A stretch of 64,000 nucleotides of DNA, taken from the NCBI GenBank assembly GCA_019637675.1, contig JAHBVE010000002.1, positions 124,001-188,000 of the forward strand. Direction: 5' to 3'. This document shows, piece after piece, positions 19,318-27,193 of this stretch. The first letter of the stretch is position 1; every line of letters begins with the position of its first letter. The DNA comes from Anaerolineales bacterium. Lineage in GTDB: Bacteria > Chloroflexota > Anaerolineae > Anaerolineales > UBA11579. The position numbers were made by a program, and so were the translations under genes. A model generated the notes under the pieces. It did not search any database and was not told the origin of the DNA. It saw only the letters and a list, made by a program, of their open reading frames with translations.

Positions 19318-19995
19318 CTACTCGATCGTTTCCAAGAACTTGCGCGCCATGGCGCCAATGTCCTCGCTGGTCGAAATGCCCTGCCAGGGGTCGCCCGGGC
19401 GCACCAAGTTGACCACCACGATATTGGCGCCGTTGAAAATGGCGCTGCGCGCCTGGTCCAGGTCCACGCCGCCGGCGGCGGCAATGCTGACATCAAACTT
19501 GCTGCGGATGCGGTTTACGTGACGGTACTCGATCACCTTGCCGCGCGTTTTCTCTTCATCCCGGCCCTTGTGCAGCACCAGCACATCCGGCGCGGTGCGC
19601 ATTGGGCGCAAAACCTCCAGCGGGTCGCCGACGCCCAGCAGATCCACGAACGAGATCAGGTTCAGCCCGTCGCACTCGCGCACGAACAGGTCCAGCGTCT
19701 CCGTGGGCGCGTTGCCCAGCACCGTGATGCCGTCTGCGCCGGCATCCCGCACCATCTGCACCTCGCCGGCCGCGCCATCGCTGGTCTTGATGTCCGCGAT
19801 GAGATGGCCGGGCCAAATGCTGCGGATGGTGCGCACCCCGCGCATACCCTCACGCTTAATGAAGGGCGTGCCGGCCTCAATGAGAATGCGCTCACTGCGC
19901 GGCAGTTTGGGGATCACGCTCAGGGCCATGCCCAGATCGTAGTTGAACGCGATCTGCAGGTAGCGCTGGCGGTGATCCAGCTTGCGCTCGGTCAA
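19318..19995 (-). CDS. HUMPS-family (hexulose-6-phosphate synthase / OMP decarboxylase-like) protein
   Basis: This 225-residue beta/alpha barrel belongs to the orotidine-phosphate decarboxylase suprafamily. IEAGTPFIKREG (39-50) matches the 3-hexulose-6-phosphate synthase signature. ADIKTSDG (67-74) carries the conserved Asp-x-Lys-x-x-Asp, and AAAGGVDLDQ holds the phosphate-binding Gly pair. The enzyme would act on ribulose 5-phosphate with formaldehyde, or on a related sugar phosphate. No 6-phospho-3-hexuloisomerase is adjacent, so the pathway is uncertain. The only start that keeps strand 1 is a TTG at 19995, three bases after the slipin stop, so it is co-transcribed with slipin. Confidence 0.82.
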   Translation of the reverse strand: MTERKLDHRQRYLQIAFNYDLGMALSVIPKLPRSERILIEAGTPFIKREGMRGVRTIRSIWPGHLIADIKTSDGAAGEVQMVRDAGADGITVLGNAPTETLDLFVRECDGLNLISFVDLLGVGDPLEVLRPMRTAPDVLVLHKGRDEEKTRGKVIEYRHVNRIRSKFDVSIAAAGGVDLDQARSAIFNGANIVVVNLVRPGDPWQGISTSEDIGAMARKFLETIE

Positions 19996-19998
19996 GGC

Positions 19999-20775
19999 TT
20001 ACTTCTTGCTGACCAGCTTGCCGGCCACCTCGCCCAGATCTGAGGGCATGAACAGCACGATCTTCTCAGACGGGTCAGAGGCAATGTCACGGATGGTTTG
20101 CAGCGTGCGCAAATGCAGCGCGCCCGGGCTTTGGGCCAACTTCTCGGCCGCTTTGCTCAGGTTCTCCGAAGCGGTCAGCTCACCCTGCGAGGCGATGATC
20201 ATGGCGCGGCGTTCGCGCTCGGCCTCAGCCTGCTTGGCCATGGCGCGCTTCATCTCGGCCGGCAGCTCCACTTCCTGGATCTTGATCGACTCGACGTCCA
20301 CGCCCCAGCCAATGGTCTCAGCATCCACGATGGTCTTGATCGATTCGGCGATCTGCTCGCGCTCGGTCAGCACGGCGTCCATCTCGCTGTTACCGATGAC
20401 ATCACGCAGGGCGGCCTGGGTGTACTGGCGCACGGCGAAGACATGATCCTCGATCTTGATGATGACGGCTTCCGGGTCCACGACCTTGAAGTACACCACC
20501 GCGTTCACCAACATGGGGATGTTGTCCTTGGTCATCACTTCCTGGCGGGGAATATCGGCCGTCTTGATGCGCATGTCAACCTTGCGCAAGCCCTGGATGA
20601 TCGGCAGGATCAGCGTGAGACCGGGCTCACGCACGCCGCCATACTTACCCAGCGTGAAGACCACGCCGCGCTCGTATTGGTAGATCAGGCGAATGCCGCG
20701 GGTGATGATGTAGAAAGCAAACAGCAGGACGATGCCCAGCAGGCATGCACCCGAGCTAAAGAGAAATTCCAACAT
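19999..20775 (-). CDS. Slipin / SPFH (stomatin-prohibitin) family membrane protein
   Basis: This 258-residue protein has one N-terminal membrane anchor (about 8-28) and an SPFH/band 7 domain. QYERGVVFTLGKYGG and REPGLTLILPII are the classic slipin motifs, followed by VDMRIKTADIPRQEVMTKDN. A helical C-terminal segment rich in A, E and R (AKQAEAERERRAMI) drives oligomerisation. Slipins scaffold membrane microdomains and often pair with NfeD proteases. No NfeD gene is seen here; the downstream neighbour is the HUMPS gene. GGAGGA lies upstream; ATG 20775 is used, with a GTG at 20781 as alternative. Confidence 0.9.
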   Translation of the reverse strand: MLEFLFSSGACLLGIVLLFAFYIITRGIRLIYQYERGVVFTLGKYGGVREPGLTLILPIIQGLRKVDMRIKTADIPRQEVMTKDNIPMLVNAVVYFKVVDPEAVIIKIEDHVFAVRQYTQAALRDVIGNSEMDAVLTEREQIAESIKTIVDAETIGWGVDVESIKIQEVELPAEMKRAMAKQAEAERERRAMIIASQGELTASENLSKAAEKLAQSPGALHLRTLQTIRDIASDPSEKIVLFMPSDLGEVAGKLVSKK

Positions 20776-20810
20776 GTCCACAAGTCCTCCAAAAGTGCGG
20801 TTATGAGCAA

Positions 20811-20816
20811 ATTATA
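20811..20816 (-). promoter_or_regulatory. -10 element of the slipin gene
   Basis: TATAAT on the minus strand, about 35 bases before the ATG, leaves room for the GGAGGA ribosome binding site. Confidence 0.5.
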
Positions 20817-20850
20817 TCGGCGCGCGGCGCTGCAGCCGCTAGCCAATTGG

Positions 20851-21687
20851 TCACTGTGCCTGGTTGGCGCGGCGCAGGGCCACCCAGTACGCCGGGGCTA
20901 CATGCAGCACCTCTGGCGTGTAGGGCAACAGGCGGCGCAGCCCACCAGCCAGCGCCGCGAAGACGCGCTGGCGGCCGGCGCCCCACCCCAGCCCGAACTC
21001 GGCCCGCAGCCGGGGCGGCAGCGTGCCGGCGGCGATGAACGCAGTGAGCGGCTGGAACAGCGCGATGGGCATGCGCAACAGCGACCGCCCGATCGCGTAA
21101 CCGTCGGGCGAAACACGGATCTCGCCACCGGGCTGCAGGGCCGCGGTCATCCAGGCATCGAAATCAGCCTTGGTGGGCGGCACCAGCTCGCTGGGGATGC
21201 CGATCAGCCGCCCGAATAGCTTGCCCTCTTCGTAGAAGGCGGCCCATTGGCGCGGCGAGAGGTCAGGCAGGAAAGTGCGATAGGCGAAGAACATCGAGTC
21301 GATCAGGGTGGCATAGACCCAGAACAGCAGCGAAGGATCATTGGCCTCGTAGCCCGCCCCGCGCACCGCGGTGTGGCGGGCATAGATGCGCAGCAGCGCC
21401 TCGCTGGCCTCGTCGGCCGTGCCGAAGACGATGGTCTGCTGGGCGCGCAAGGTGGCGAGGGCGCGGGCGAACGGCCGGCGGCGAAAGTCGCTGTGTTCGG
21501 CTACGCCTTGGGCTACCTTGGGGTGCGCCACCTGGAGGAACAGGGCGCGCAGGACCACCAGGCCCAGCAGCACCTCACGGTTGAGCTGCCAGGCCATGCT
21601 GCCGGGGCCGAAGAAGCCCGCGGCCGGGTTGGGCAGCTGGGCGGCCTGCTGCCTTAAATACTCGCGATGTTCGTGTACTGAGTGCAC
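20851..21687 (-). CDS. MpaB/DUF2236-family oxygenase-like protein
   Basis: This 278-residue protein belongs to the MpaB/Lcp clan of histidine-rich haem oxygenases. Histidines in QVAHPKVAQGVAEHSDF and the core DPSLLFWVYATLIDSMF match the family. The cofactor role is known only for relatives such as latex-clearing protein. GTG 21687 is used because TAGAAT ends 8 bases upstream, fitting the leaderless pattern. A TTG at 21711 is in frame but lies inside an octamer palindrome. No redox partner is adjacent. The physiological substrate is unknown. Confidence 0.78.
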   Translation of the reverse strand: MHSVHEHREYLRQQAAQLPNPAAGFFGPGSMAWQLNREVLLGLVVLRALFLQVAHPKVAQGVAEHSDFRRRPFARALATLRAQQTIVFGTADEASEALLRIYARHTAVRGAGYEANDPSLLFWVYATLIDSMFFAYRTFLPDLSPRQWAAFYEEGKLFGRLIGIPSELVPPTKADFDAWMTAALQPGGEIRVSPDGYAIGRSLLRMPIALFQPLTAFIAAGTLPPRLRAEFGLGWGAGRQRVFAALAGGLRRLLPYTPEVLHVAPAYWVALRRANQAQ

Positions 21688-21710
21688 GAGAAAAAATTCT
21701 ATCCCGATCA

Positions 21711-21738
21711 ATTGATTAATCGATTAATCAGTTAATCC
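21711..21738. repeat. Octamer-period palindrome (family D, copy 2)
   Basis: GATTAATC occurs twice in tandem followed by AGTTAATC. The repeat lies between the MpaB-like start and the RidA-like gene and supplies the TAA stop codon of the latter (21732-21734). Confidence 0.75.
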
Positions 21739-22136
21739 AATACTGCTATCGCTTCGATCTCAACAAGAAAATCCGGATGGGCCAAACCCGCCACGCCGAT
21801 CCATGTGCTGGCGGGTGGATGCTCGCCAGGGAAGTATGTGAGCAGTGCGTCGCGCACGGCGGCATTCTCGGCCATATGGGCCTGCACGATGTAGATGCGC
21901 AACGAGACCACATCGGCCAGCGAGCCGCCGGCCGCCTGCATGGCGCGCTGCACGTTCTTGAAGGCTTCGTCCACCTGGGCAGGGAAGTTGCCCACGCCCA
22001 CGATGGTGCGCTCCGGCCCCCAGGCTACCTGGCCGGAGAGGTAGACCGTGCGCTGGCCCTCGGCCACCACCACCTGGGCGAAGCCGGAGCGGCGGGCATC
22101 AAAGAGCTCCGGCGGGTGAATGCTGCGGTGGGTCAC
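21732..22136 (-). CDS. RidA (YjgF/YER057c/UK114) family protein
   Basis: This 134-residue trimer-forming protein is of the type that deaminates reactive enamines and imines made by PLP enzymes. Typical features are VYLSGQVAWGP, NVQRAMQAAGGSLADVVSLRIYI and HPPASTWIGVAGLAHPDFLVEIEAIAVL. The family arginine position is not clearly kept (TWIGV instead of the RTxV region), so it may be a non-deaminase subgroup. The start is GTG 22136, 6 bases after the EthD-like stop, so the two genes are co-transcribed. Its stop codon is provided by the octamer palindrome. Confidence 0.85.
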   Translation of the reverse strand: MTHRSIHPPELFDARRSGFAQVVVAEGQRTVYLSGQVAWGPERTIVGVGNFPAQVDEAFKNVQRAMQAAGGSLADVVSLRIYIVQAHMAENAAVRDALLTYFPGEHPPASTWIGVAGLAHPDFLVEIEAIAVLD

Positions 22137-22142
22137 AGCGGC

Positions 22143-22439
22143 CTATTCAGTTTCTGCAAACAGCAGGCTATACAAACCGCGCGCAAAGGTGTCGAGGTTC
22201 TCGCCAGCCGCCGCCATCTCGGGGCTCTTCATGGCCGCCTTGAGCGCGTCCACATCGGCGAAGTGCATCTCGGCCATCAGGTAATACCCATCCCCCACCA
22301 GCGTGCGCGTGAAGCGAGTGACCTGCTTACTCTGCAAACCAGGCACTTTGTCGATCAGCGGCAGGTGAGTTTCAAAATAGGCCTTGTCGAACACGGCCGG
22401 GTCAGCAGGTTGCTTGTAGAAGGCGACGAGTTTGGACAT
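22143..22439 (-). CDS. EthD-family protein
   Basis: This 98-residue ferredoxin-like-fold (dimeric alpha/beta barrel) protein starts KLVAFYKQPADPAVFDKAYFETHLPLIDKVP. That is the usual EthD pattern with the conserved His in THLPL. EthD proteins accompany degradative oxygenases and have no settled catalytic role. ATG 22439 has GGAGTC as ribosome binding site. It lies between paaD and the RidA-like gene, so it may belong to the phenylacetate transcript, although a family A hairpin separates it from paaD. Confidence 0.82.
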   Translation of the reverse strand: MSKLVAFYKQPADPAVFDKAYFETHLPLIDKVPGLQSKQVTRFTRTLVGDGYYLMAEMHFADVDALKAAMKSPEMAAAGENLDTFARGLYSLLFAETE

Positions 22440-22447
22440 AAGACTCC

Positions 22448-22545
22448 TTAGGGTGACGAGTAACGAGTGAGCAGTGATCGGTGAACAGGGATTTCAAGAT
22501 CGGGAGACCCTGCTCACTAATCACTCTTCACTGTTCACAATGGCT
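22448..22545. repeat. Heptad hairpin repeat (family A, copy 3)
   Basis: GTGAGCAGTGATCGGTGAACA-type heptads (about 22466-22489) face complementary heptads TGCTCACTAATCACTCTTCA (about 22511-22530) and onward. The far arm provides the TGA stop codon of paaD at 22535-22537. Confidence 0.75.
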
Positions 22546-23059
22546 TGAACATCTCAAACGGTTCTTTGCAATCTACGCAGGTGTAGATCATGCGGCAGGG
22601 CGTGGTGCCAAAGTTGTTCTGCAAGGTGGTGTTGTGCGATCCGCAGCGCGGGCAGGCCACCGGCTCCATCAGCACCTGGATCAGGTCGCCCTGGTGGCGC
22701 GGCGGCGGGGCCAGGCCGGCGGCCTGCAGCTTGCTGCGGGCGGCCTCGGTCATCCACTCGGTAGTCCAGGCCGGGCTGTGCTGCACGCGCACCTCGACCT
22801 GCGGCACGCCGGCCGCCTGCAGCCGCTGGCGGATGCTGCTGCCGATGACCTCGTAGGCCGGGCAAGCCGCGAAGGTGGGCGTGATGGTGACCGCCAGCAC
22901 ATCGCCCTCCCAGGCCGCGGCGCGCACGATGCCCAGCTCGACCAGATTCACGATGGGCATTTCCGGGTCGGGCACTTCGCTGAGAGCGGCCCAGATCTCG
23001 GGTTCGCTTGGGCGGCGAGACCCCGCTCCGACGTCGGTGTGCATGTGCAACATCACCAT
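22535..23059 (-). CDS. paaD: Phenylacetyl-CoA epoxidase accessory subunit PaaD
   Basis: This 174-residue protein is needed for maturation of the PaaABC epoxidase and is related to SufT/MIP18-type iron-sulfur assembly proteins. The N-terminal domain has SEVPDPEMPIVNLVELGIV and TPTFAACPAYEVIG. The C-terminus has a zinc-ribbon-like set CPRCGSH and CVDCKEPFEMFKP. Order and length match PaaD. ATG 23059 overlaps the end of paaC by 7 bases, giving translational coupling. The stop codon lies in a family A repeat. Confidence 0.93.
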   Translation of the reverse strand: MVMLHMHTDVGAGSRRPSEPEIWAALSEVPDPEMPIVNLVELGIVRAAAWEGDVLAVTITPTFAACPAYEVIGSSIRQRLQAAGVPQVEVRVQHSPAWTTEWMTEAARSKLQAAGLAPPPRHQGDLIQVLMEPVACPRCGSHNTTLQNNFGTTPCRMIYTCVDCKEPFEMFKPL

Positions 23060-23820
23060 ATGGCCTCCGGGTCGAGGCGGGCGACGGACTGCAGGTCATG
23101 GATGAGCGCGGGGAGGTGTTCCGAATGCGAGCTGCGATGCATGTCAGCGAGCGGAGAGCGCAGCTCGACTTGCAACCCGGCCTCTACCAAAAACTGGCTC
23201 ACCTCCCCACTCCAACGCTCGAATAGCGCCGCGCTGCTGGGCACGATGCCGGCCGCGTGCAAGTCTTGCTCGCCGGGCAGCGGCGCGGCCAGCCCCTGCG
23301 CATACGGCCACAACGCATCCAAAGCGGCCTGCATACGAGCATGGCTCTCTTCAGTGCCGAGCCCGAGGCGCGGCACCCAGGCCTGCGAGTGGCGCAGGTG
23401 GTACAGCTCCTCGGTGCGGATGCGGGCGGCGATCTCGGCCAGCGGGGTGTAGCTGCTCTGGCTCAGGGCTTCGAGGCGCAGAGCCTCGAAGGCGTCGAAC
23501 AGGTATTGGCGCAGGGTACTGAAGGCCCAGTCACCCTTGGGCAGCTCGACCAGTTGCATGTTACGGAACTGGGCCGGCTCCCGAAAATACACCAGCCGGT
23601 CAGGATAGGTGGTCTTGTCCTGGCCGAGCAGATCCGCCCCCAGCTCATACCAGAGCTTGGCGTGGCCGATCTCGTCGAGGGCCAGGTTGGCGAAGGCAAT
23701 ATCCTCTTCGAGGATGGGCGCGTGCCCGGTCCACTCCGAGTCGCGGTGGCCGAGGATGAGTTCATCATCAGCCAGGGCGATCAGGTAACCACTGAGGGCG
23801 TATTGGCGGGCGCGTTCCAT
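23053..23820 (-). CDS. paaC: Phenylacetyl-CoA epoxidase structural subunit PaaC
   Basis: This 255-residue ferritin-like subunit pairs with PaaA to form the core of the multicomponent 1,2-epoxidase, which activates phenylacetyl-CoA with O2. Key regions are YLIALADDELILGHRDSEW, ILEEDIAFANLALDEIGHA and RTEELYHLRHSQ. It keeps the fold but is the structural, non-catalytic partner in known enzymes. ATG 23820 is used because a GGTGAG lies 7 bases upstream; that binding site is the end of a family B repeat. It overlaps paaD by 7 bases. Confidence 0.94.
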   Translation of the reverse strand: MERARQYALSGYLIALADDELILGHRDSEWTGHAPILEEDIAFANLALDEIGHAKLWYELGADLLGQDKTTYPDRLVYFREPAQFRNMQLVELPKGDWAFSTLRQYLFDAFEALRLEALSQSSYTPLAEIAARIRTEELYHLRHSQAWVPRLGLGTEESHARMQAALDALWPYAQGLAAPLPGEQDLHAAGIVPSSAALFERWSGEVSQFLVEAGLQVELRSPLADMHRSSHSEHLPALIHDLQSVARLDPEAIW

Positions 23821-23828
23821 ACTAATTC

Positions 23829-23910
23829 TCACCACAAAGACACAAAGGGCACAAAGTAGGTTCTTTCTTCCACAAAGATTTACTTTGTGCTCTTCGTGGC
23901 TTTGTGGTTT
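23829..23910. repeat. Hairpin repeat ACCACAAAGACACAAAG (family B, copy 2)
   Basis: The arm ACCACAAAGACACAAAGGGC (23831 onward) faces GTGCTCTTCGTGGCTTTGTG (from about 23887). The spacer is about 35 bases. It fills the gap between paaB and paaC and lends the ribosome binding site of paaC. Confidence 0.75.
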
Positions 23911-23939
23911 GCCTTTGGTTTGTTAGACAGTAATGCAAA

Positions 23940-24470
23940 TCAGTCCAGCCTTCCCTTGTCTCGCAGCGCACGCATCATCGTGACCACTGGGTATTCGGCC
24001 TGGTCTTTGTAGGTTTTGTAGCGGGCAGCCGAGAACATCGGCTCCGCCTCGCTGCTCTCATTCTTGAGCACGGCGCTGGCCGGGAAGACCCACCACCACA
24101 GCGGCTGCTTGTCTGCAAACGTGGCGATGGCGGCTTGCACGGCAGCCTGCGGCGAGCCGGCCTGCACCTGCCCCACCTGGCGGCATTGCGCCTGCTGGCT
24201 GAACTTGGCGAAGACGTAATAGTCGCTCAGCTCGCTGGCTGCCTGGTCAGCCGGCTCCGCCTTGGCTAGCTCTTCCTGGGTCTGCGTGAAGATCGCATCC
24301 GCCGGCACGACCCACAGCGCCACGGCTTCCGGCCGGCGCACGAACACATCGCGCGCGTTCAGCATGGCCAACTCGGCATCCGGCGCGTGCACCGTGCCGT
24401 TGTGGACTACGGGCTGATCAGGACCCTCCTGCTGGAAGACCATGAAACGGGGCCATTGGGTATCAGACAT
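23940..24470 (-). CDS. paaB: PaaB subunit with two tandem PaaB domains
   Basis: PaaB bridges PaaAC heterodimers in the phenylacetyl-CoA epoxidase. The usual subunit has about 95 residues and one domain; this one has 176. Domain 1 (about 5-62) reads WPRFMVFQQEG ... LWVVPADAIF and domain 2 (about 84-136) reads YYVFAKFSQQ ... LWWWVFPASAVL. A linker TQTQEELAKAEPADQAASEL joins them. It sits between paaA and paaC in the normal order. It is most likely an internal duplication that lets one chain span the position of a PaaB dimer. Identification rests on context and the repeated pattern. Confidence 0.85.
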   Translation of the reverse strand: MSDTQWPRFMVFQQEGPDQPVVHNGTVHAPDAELAMLNARDVFVRRPEAVALWVVPADAIFTQTQEELAKAEPADQAASELSDYYVFAKFSQQAQCRQVGQVQAGSPQAAVQAAIATFADKQPLWWWVFPASAVLKNESSEAEPMFSAARYKTYKDQAEYPVVTMMRALRDKGRLD

Positions 24471-24487
24471 AGCAAATTAGAAAAGCA

Positions 24488-24562
24488 AGTTAGAAGTCGG
24501 AAGGCAGAATGCGGAAGTAAAAGCTACACACTTCACAGTTCTGACTTCTGCATTCATCATTG
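24488..24562. repeat. Heptad hairpin repeat GAANNNN (family H)
   Basis: GAAGTCG GAAGGCA GAATGCG GAAG units (24493-24516) face ACTTCAC AGTTCTG ACTTCTG CATTCAT (24529-24556). The period is 7, as in family A, but the core differs. It separates paaB from paaA and supplies the TGA stop codon of paaA (24557-24559). Confidence 0.7.
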
Positions 24563-25525
24563 GTTTTGATTTTTTACAGCGTAGGCTGCCGCGGCTTCGC
24601 GCACCCAGTAGCCGTCGGCGTGCGCCTGGCGGCGGGCGGCCATGCGCTCAGCATTGGCCGGGCCGTTGCCCTTGAGCACCGCCCAGAACTCATCCCAGTC
24701 GATCGCGCCGGTGCGCCAGTTGCCGGTCGCCTCGTCGTAGTGCAGGTCCGGATCGGGCAGCACAATGCCGCAGGCCTGCAGGTCAGGCACCAGTTGGTTG
24801 ATGAAGTCCTGGCGCAGCTCATCGTTGGTGCGGGTCTTGATGCCCCAGCGGATGAGGACGCCGCTGTTGGGGCTGTCGGCGTCGTGCGGGCCGAACATCA
24901 TCAATGTGGGCCACCACCAGCGCGTGATGGCGTCTTGCACCATGGCGCGCTGGGTGGGCGTACCCTGCGAATACAGGATGATCATTTCCTGGCCCTGCTT
25001 GCGGTGGAAGTTCTCTTCCATACAAATACGCACCATGGCCCGCGAATACGGGCCATAAGAGCAGCGCGCCAGCATGGTCTGGTTGAGGATGGCGGCGCCA
25101 TCCACCAACCAACCGATGGCGCCGTTATCGGCCCAGGTGGTGGTGTGATAGTTGAAGATGCTGGAATACTTGGCCTTGCCCTCCAGCAGCGCGTCGAGCA
25201 TTTCCTCACGCGTGGCGCCCAGCGTCTCGGCGGCGTGGTACAGGTACTGCCCGTGGCCGGCCTCGTCTTGCACCTTGGCCAGCAGGATCAGTTTGCGGCG
25301 CAGCGAGGGCGCCTTGGTGATCCAGGCGCCTTCGGGCAGCATGCCCACGACTTCGCTGTGGGCATGCTGGCTGATCATGCGGATGAGCTGGCGGCGGTAC
25401 TCAGCCGGCATCCAGTCGCCCGGCTCGATCTTCTCGCCGCGCGCGATCCGCGCTTCAAAATCCGCCAACTTCTGCGGATCTTCGTTAAGTTGGATGGCAA
25501 TTTGCTCTACGTCTGCGCCGTACAT
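24557..25525 (-). CDS. paaA: Phenylacetyl-CoA epoxidase catalytic subunit PaaA
   Basis: This 322-residue di-iron monooxygenase subunit inserts one oxygen atom into the ring of phenylacetyl-CoA. Iron-binding motifs are visible: [19 protein letters not shown] carries the first ExxH and [12 protein letters not shown] carries the second. [16 protein letters not shown] and GPHDADS are also typical. Length matches the family. ATG 25525 has GAGGAA 6 bases upstream. It is the first epoxidase gene of the minus-strand run paaA-paaB-paaC-paaD. No paaE reductase gene is in the window. Confidence 0.96.
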   Translation of the reverse strand: MYGADVEQIAIQLNEDPQKLADFEARIARGEKIEPGDWMPAEYRRQLIRMISQHAHSEVVGMLPEGAWITKAPSLRRKLILLAKVQDEAGHGQYLYHAAETLGATREEMLDALLEGKAKYSSIFNYHTTTWADNGAIGWLVDGAAILNQTMLARCSYGPYSRAMVRICMEENFHRKQGQEMIILYSQGTPTQRAMVQDAITRWWWPTLMMFGPHDADSPNSGVLIRWGIKTRTNDELRQDFINQLVPDLQACGIVLPDPDLHYDEATGNWRTGAIDWDEFWAVLKGNGPANAERMAARRQAHADGYWVREAAAAYAVKNQNQ

Positions 25526-25556
25526 GGACTGTTCCTCGGAGACACCATTGTAACAA

Positions 25557-25652
25557 CGGAGTGATTAGTGAACCGTGAAGAGTGAGCAGGAGAACAACTG
25601 GAGAACAGCACTTCCTGCTCACGCATCACTATTCACTGCTCACTGAGTATTC
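25557..25652. repeat. Heptad hairpin repeat (family A, copy 4)
   Basis: GTGATTA GTGAACC GTGAAGA GTGAGCA units (25560-25588) face TGCTCAC GCATCAC TATTCAC TGCTCAC (25615-25644). The far arm carries the TGA stop codon of the aldehyde dehydrogenase (25640-25642). Confidence 0.78.
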
Positions 25653-27139
25653 ACCCAGACCGTCTTGACCTGCGTATACAGGTCAATAGCTTCTTTACCC
25701 ATCTCACGGCCGAAGCCAGACATCTTGTAGCCGCCGAACGGCGCGGCAGGGTCGATCATGCCGTAGCCGTTGATCCACACGGTGCCGGCTTGCACGGCGT
25801 GGGCGTAGCGGTGGGCCTTGCCGATGTCACGCGTCCACACGCCGGCCGCCAGCCCAAACTGGGTGGCATTTGAGCGGGCGATAAGCTCGTCCTCATCATC
25901 GAAAGCGGTGACCGCCGCCACGGGGCCGAAGATCTCCTCCTGCACCAAACGCAGCGAGTCATCCGAATAACTGAACACGGTCGGCTTCAGGAAATAGCCG
26001 TCCTTCAGGCCGTCGCCCAGGCGCTCGCCGCCAGCGAGGATCTCGGCGCCGGCCTGCTTGCCTTCTTCGATATAGCCGGAGACGCGCTCGAGCTGCTCGG
26101 CGCTGATGAGCGGGCCCACATGCACCTTCTCCGCGAAGCCGTGGTCCACCACCATCTTGCCGACGTTGGCGGTCAGCCCCTCCAGCACCTGCTCGTACAC
26201 GCCGCGTTCAACGAACAGGCGCGTGCCGGCGACACATTCCTGGCCGGCCGTGCTGAACACGGCCCATTGCGCGCCGCGGATGGCCGCGTTCATGTCGGCG
26301 TCCGCAAAGATGACGTTGGGCGACTTGCCGCCCAGCTCCAGGCTGACCCGCTTGAGGTTGCTCTTGGCGGCGGCCTCCATGATGCGAGCGCCGACCGAGG
26401 TCGAGCCGGTGAAGGCCAGCTTGGCGATGTGAGCGTGCTCGGCCATGGCCGCGCCGGTGGGCAGGCCCGGCCCGGTGAGCACGTTGAGCACGCCGGGCGG
26501 GAAGCCAGCCTCGCGGGCCAGCTCGGCCAGGTACAGCGCGGTCAGCGGGGTCTGCTCGGCCGGCTTGAGGATCAGGGTGTTGCCGGCGGCCAGCGCCGGA
26601 CCCAGCTTCCAGATCGCCATGAGCAGCGGGAAGTTCCACGGGATGATGGCGCCAACGACGCCCAGTGGCTCGCGGCGGGTATAGACGAACTGGTCTGCGA
26701 AGGTGACCGGTACGGTGCTGCCTTCGATCTTATCGGCCCAGCCGGCCTGGTAGCGCAGGTGTTTGGTGACGTACGGCAGGTCGCCACGCCGGGCCACGCG
26801 GATGGGCTTGCCATTGTCGAGCGTCTCGAGCTCGGCCAGCACGTCAGCATGCTGGTCGATCAGGTCGGCCAGCTTGAACAGCAGCGCGCCGCGCTCGGCG
26901 GCGATCATGCCCGCCCAGGCCGGGAACGCCGCCTGGGCCGCCGCTACGGCGGCGTCCACATCAGCGGCGTTGGCCAGGGCCACCTCGGCCAGCACGGCGG
27001 CATTAGCCGGGTTGCGCGTGGCAAAGGTCTCGCCAGACTGCGCGGCGACCCATTCGTTATTGATGAAGAGCTTCTTGGGAGAATCTTCTAGGAATTTGAG
27101 GGTTGCGGGTTGGAAGGGATACTCGGGAAGGTTTGCCAT
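25640..27139 (-). CDS. Aldehyde dehydrogenase family protein
   Basis: This 499-residue NAD(P)-dependent aldehyde dehydrogenase has catalytic C302 in STAGQECVAGTR, the general base E268 in SLELGGKSPNV, IPWNFP (166-171) and the cofactor loop FTGSTSVG (243-250). Upstream of paaA it most plausibly oxidises phenylacetaldehyde to phenylacetate; this is inferred from context only. The bifunctional PaaZ hydratase domain is absent. A TAAAAT hexamer (27151-27146) ends 6 bases before the ATG, predicting a leaderless transcript. The -35 region lies in an octamer palindrome. Confidence 0.9.
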   Translation of the reverse strand: MANLPEYPFQPATLKFLEDSPKKLFINNEWVAAQSGETFATRNPANAAVLAEVALANAADVDAAVAAAQAAFPAWAGMIAAERGALLFKLADLIDQHADVLAELETLDNGKPIRVARRGDLPYVTKHLRYQAGWADKIEGSTVPVTFADQFVYTRREPLGVVGAIIPWNFPLLMAIWKLGPALAAGNTLILKPAEQTPLTALYLAELAREAGFPPGVLNVLTGPGLPTGAAMAEHAHIAKLAFTGSTSVGARIMEAAAKSNLKRVSLELGGKSPNVIFADADMNAAIRGAQWAVFSTAGQECVAGTRLFVERGVYEQVLEGLTANVGKMVVDHGFAEKVHVGPLISAEQLERVSGYIEEGKQAGAEILAGGERLGDGLKDGYFLKPTVFSYSDDSLRLVQEEIFGPVAAVTAFDDEDELIARSNATQFGLAAGVWTRDIGKAHRYAHAVQAGTVWINGYGMIDPAAPFGGYKMSGFGREMGKEAIDLYTQVKTVWVNTQ

Positions 27140-27145
27140 GCAAGA

Positions 27146-27151
27146 ATTTTA
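27146..27151 (-). promoter_or_regulatory. -10 element of the aldehyde dehydrogenase gene, leaderless
   Basis: TAAAAT, 6 bases (TCTTGC) and ATG on the minus strand. The upstream promoter region coincides with the family D palindrome. Confidence 0.5.
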
Positions 27152-27193
27152 GTTGATTAACAGAGTAATCGATTACTCCGTTAATCAACTAAT
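27150..27193. repeat. Octamer-period palindrome (family D, copy 3), 42 bases
   Basis: The arm TAGTTGATTAACAGAGTAAT is centred on ATCGAT and mirrored with one mismatched pair. Octamers are GTTGATTA, ACAGAGTA, ATCGATTA, CTCCGTTA and ATCAACTA. It supplies the TAG stop of the membrane glycosyltransferase (27189-27191) and covers the -35 region of the aldehyde dehydrogenase promoter. Confidence 0.8.

Noticed and set aside
22448..22545. CRISPR-like array from regularly spaced heptads (also at the other family A copies)
   Set aside because: Units are 7 bases without spacers and are inverted to form hairpins. No cas genes are present.
27150..27193. Classical operator for a phenylacetate regulator
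   Set aside because: The palindrome belongs to a dispersed octamer family that also lies far from paa genes, so a specific operator role is not supported.
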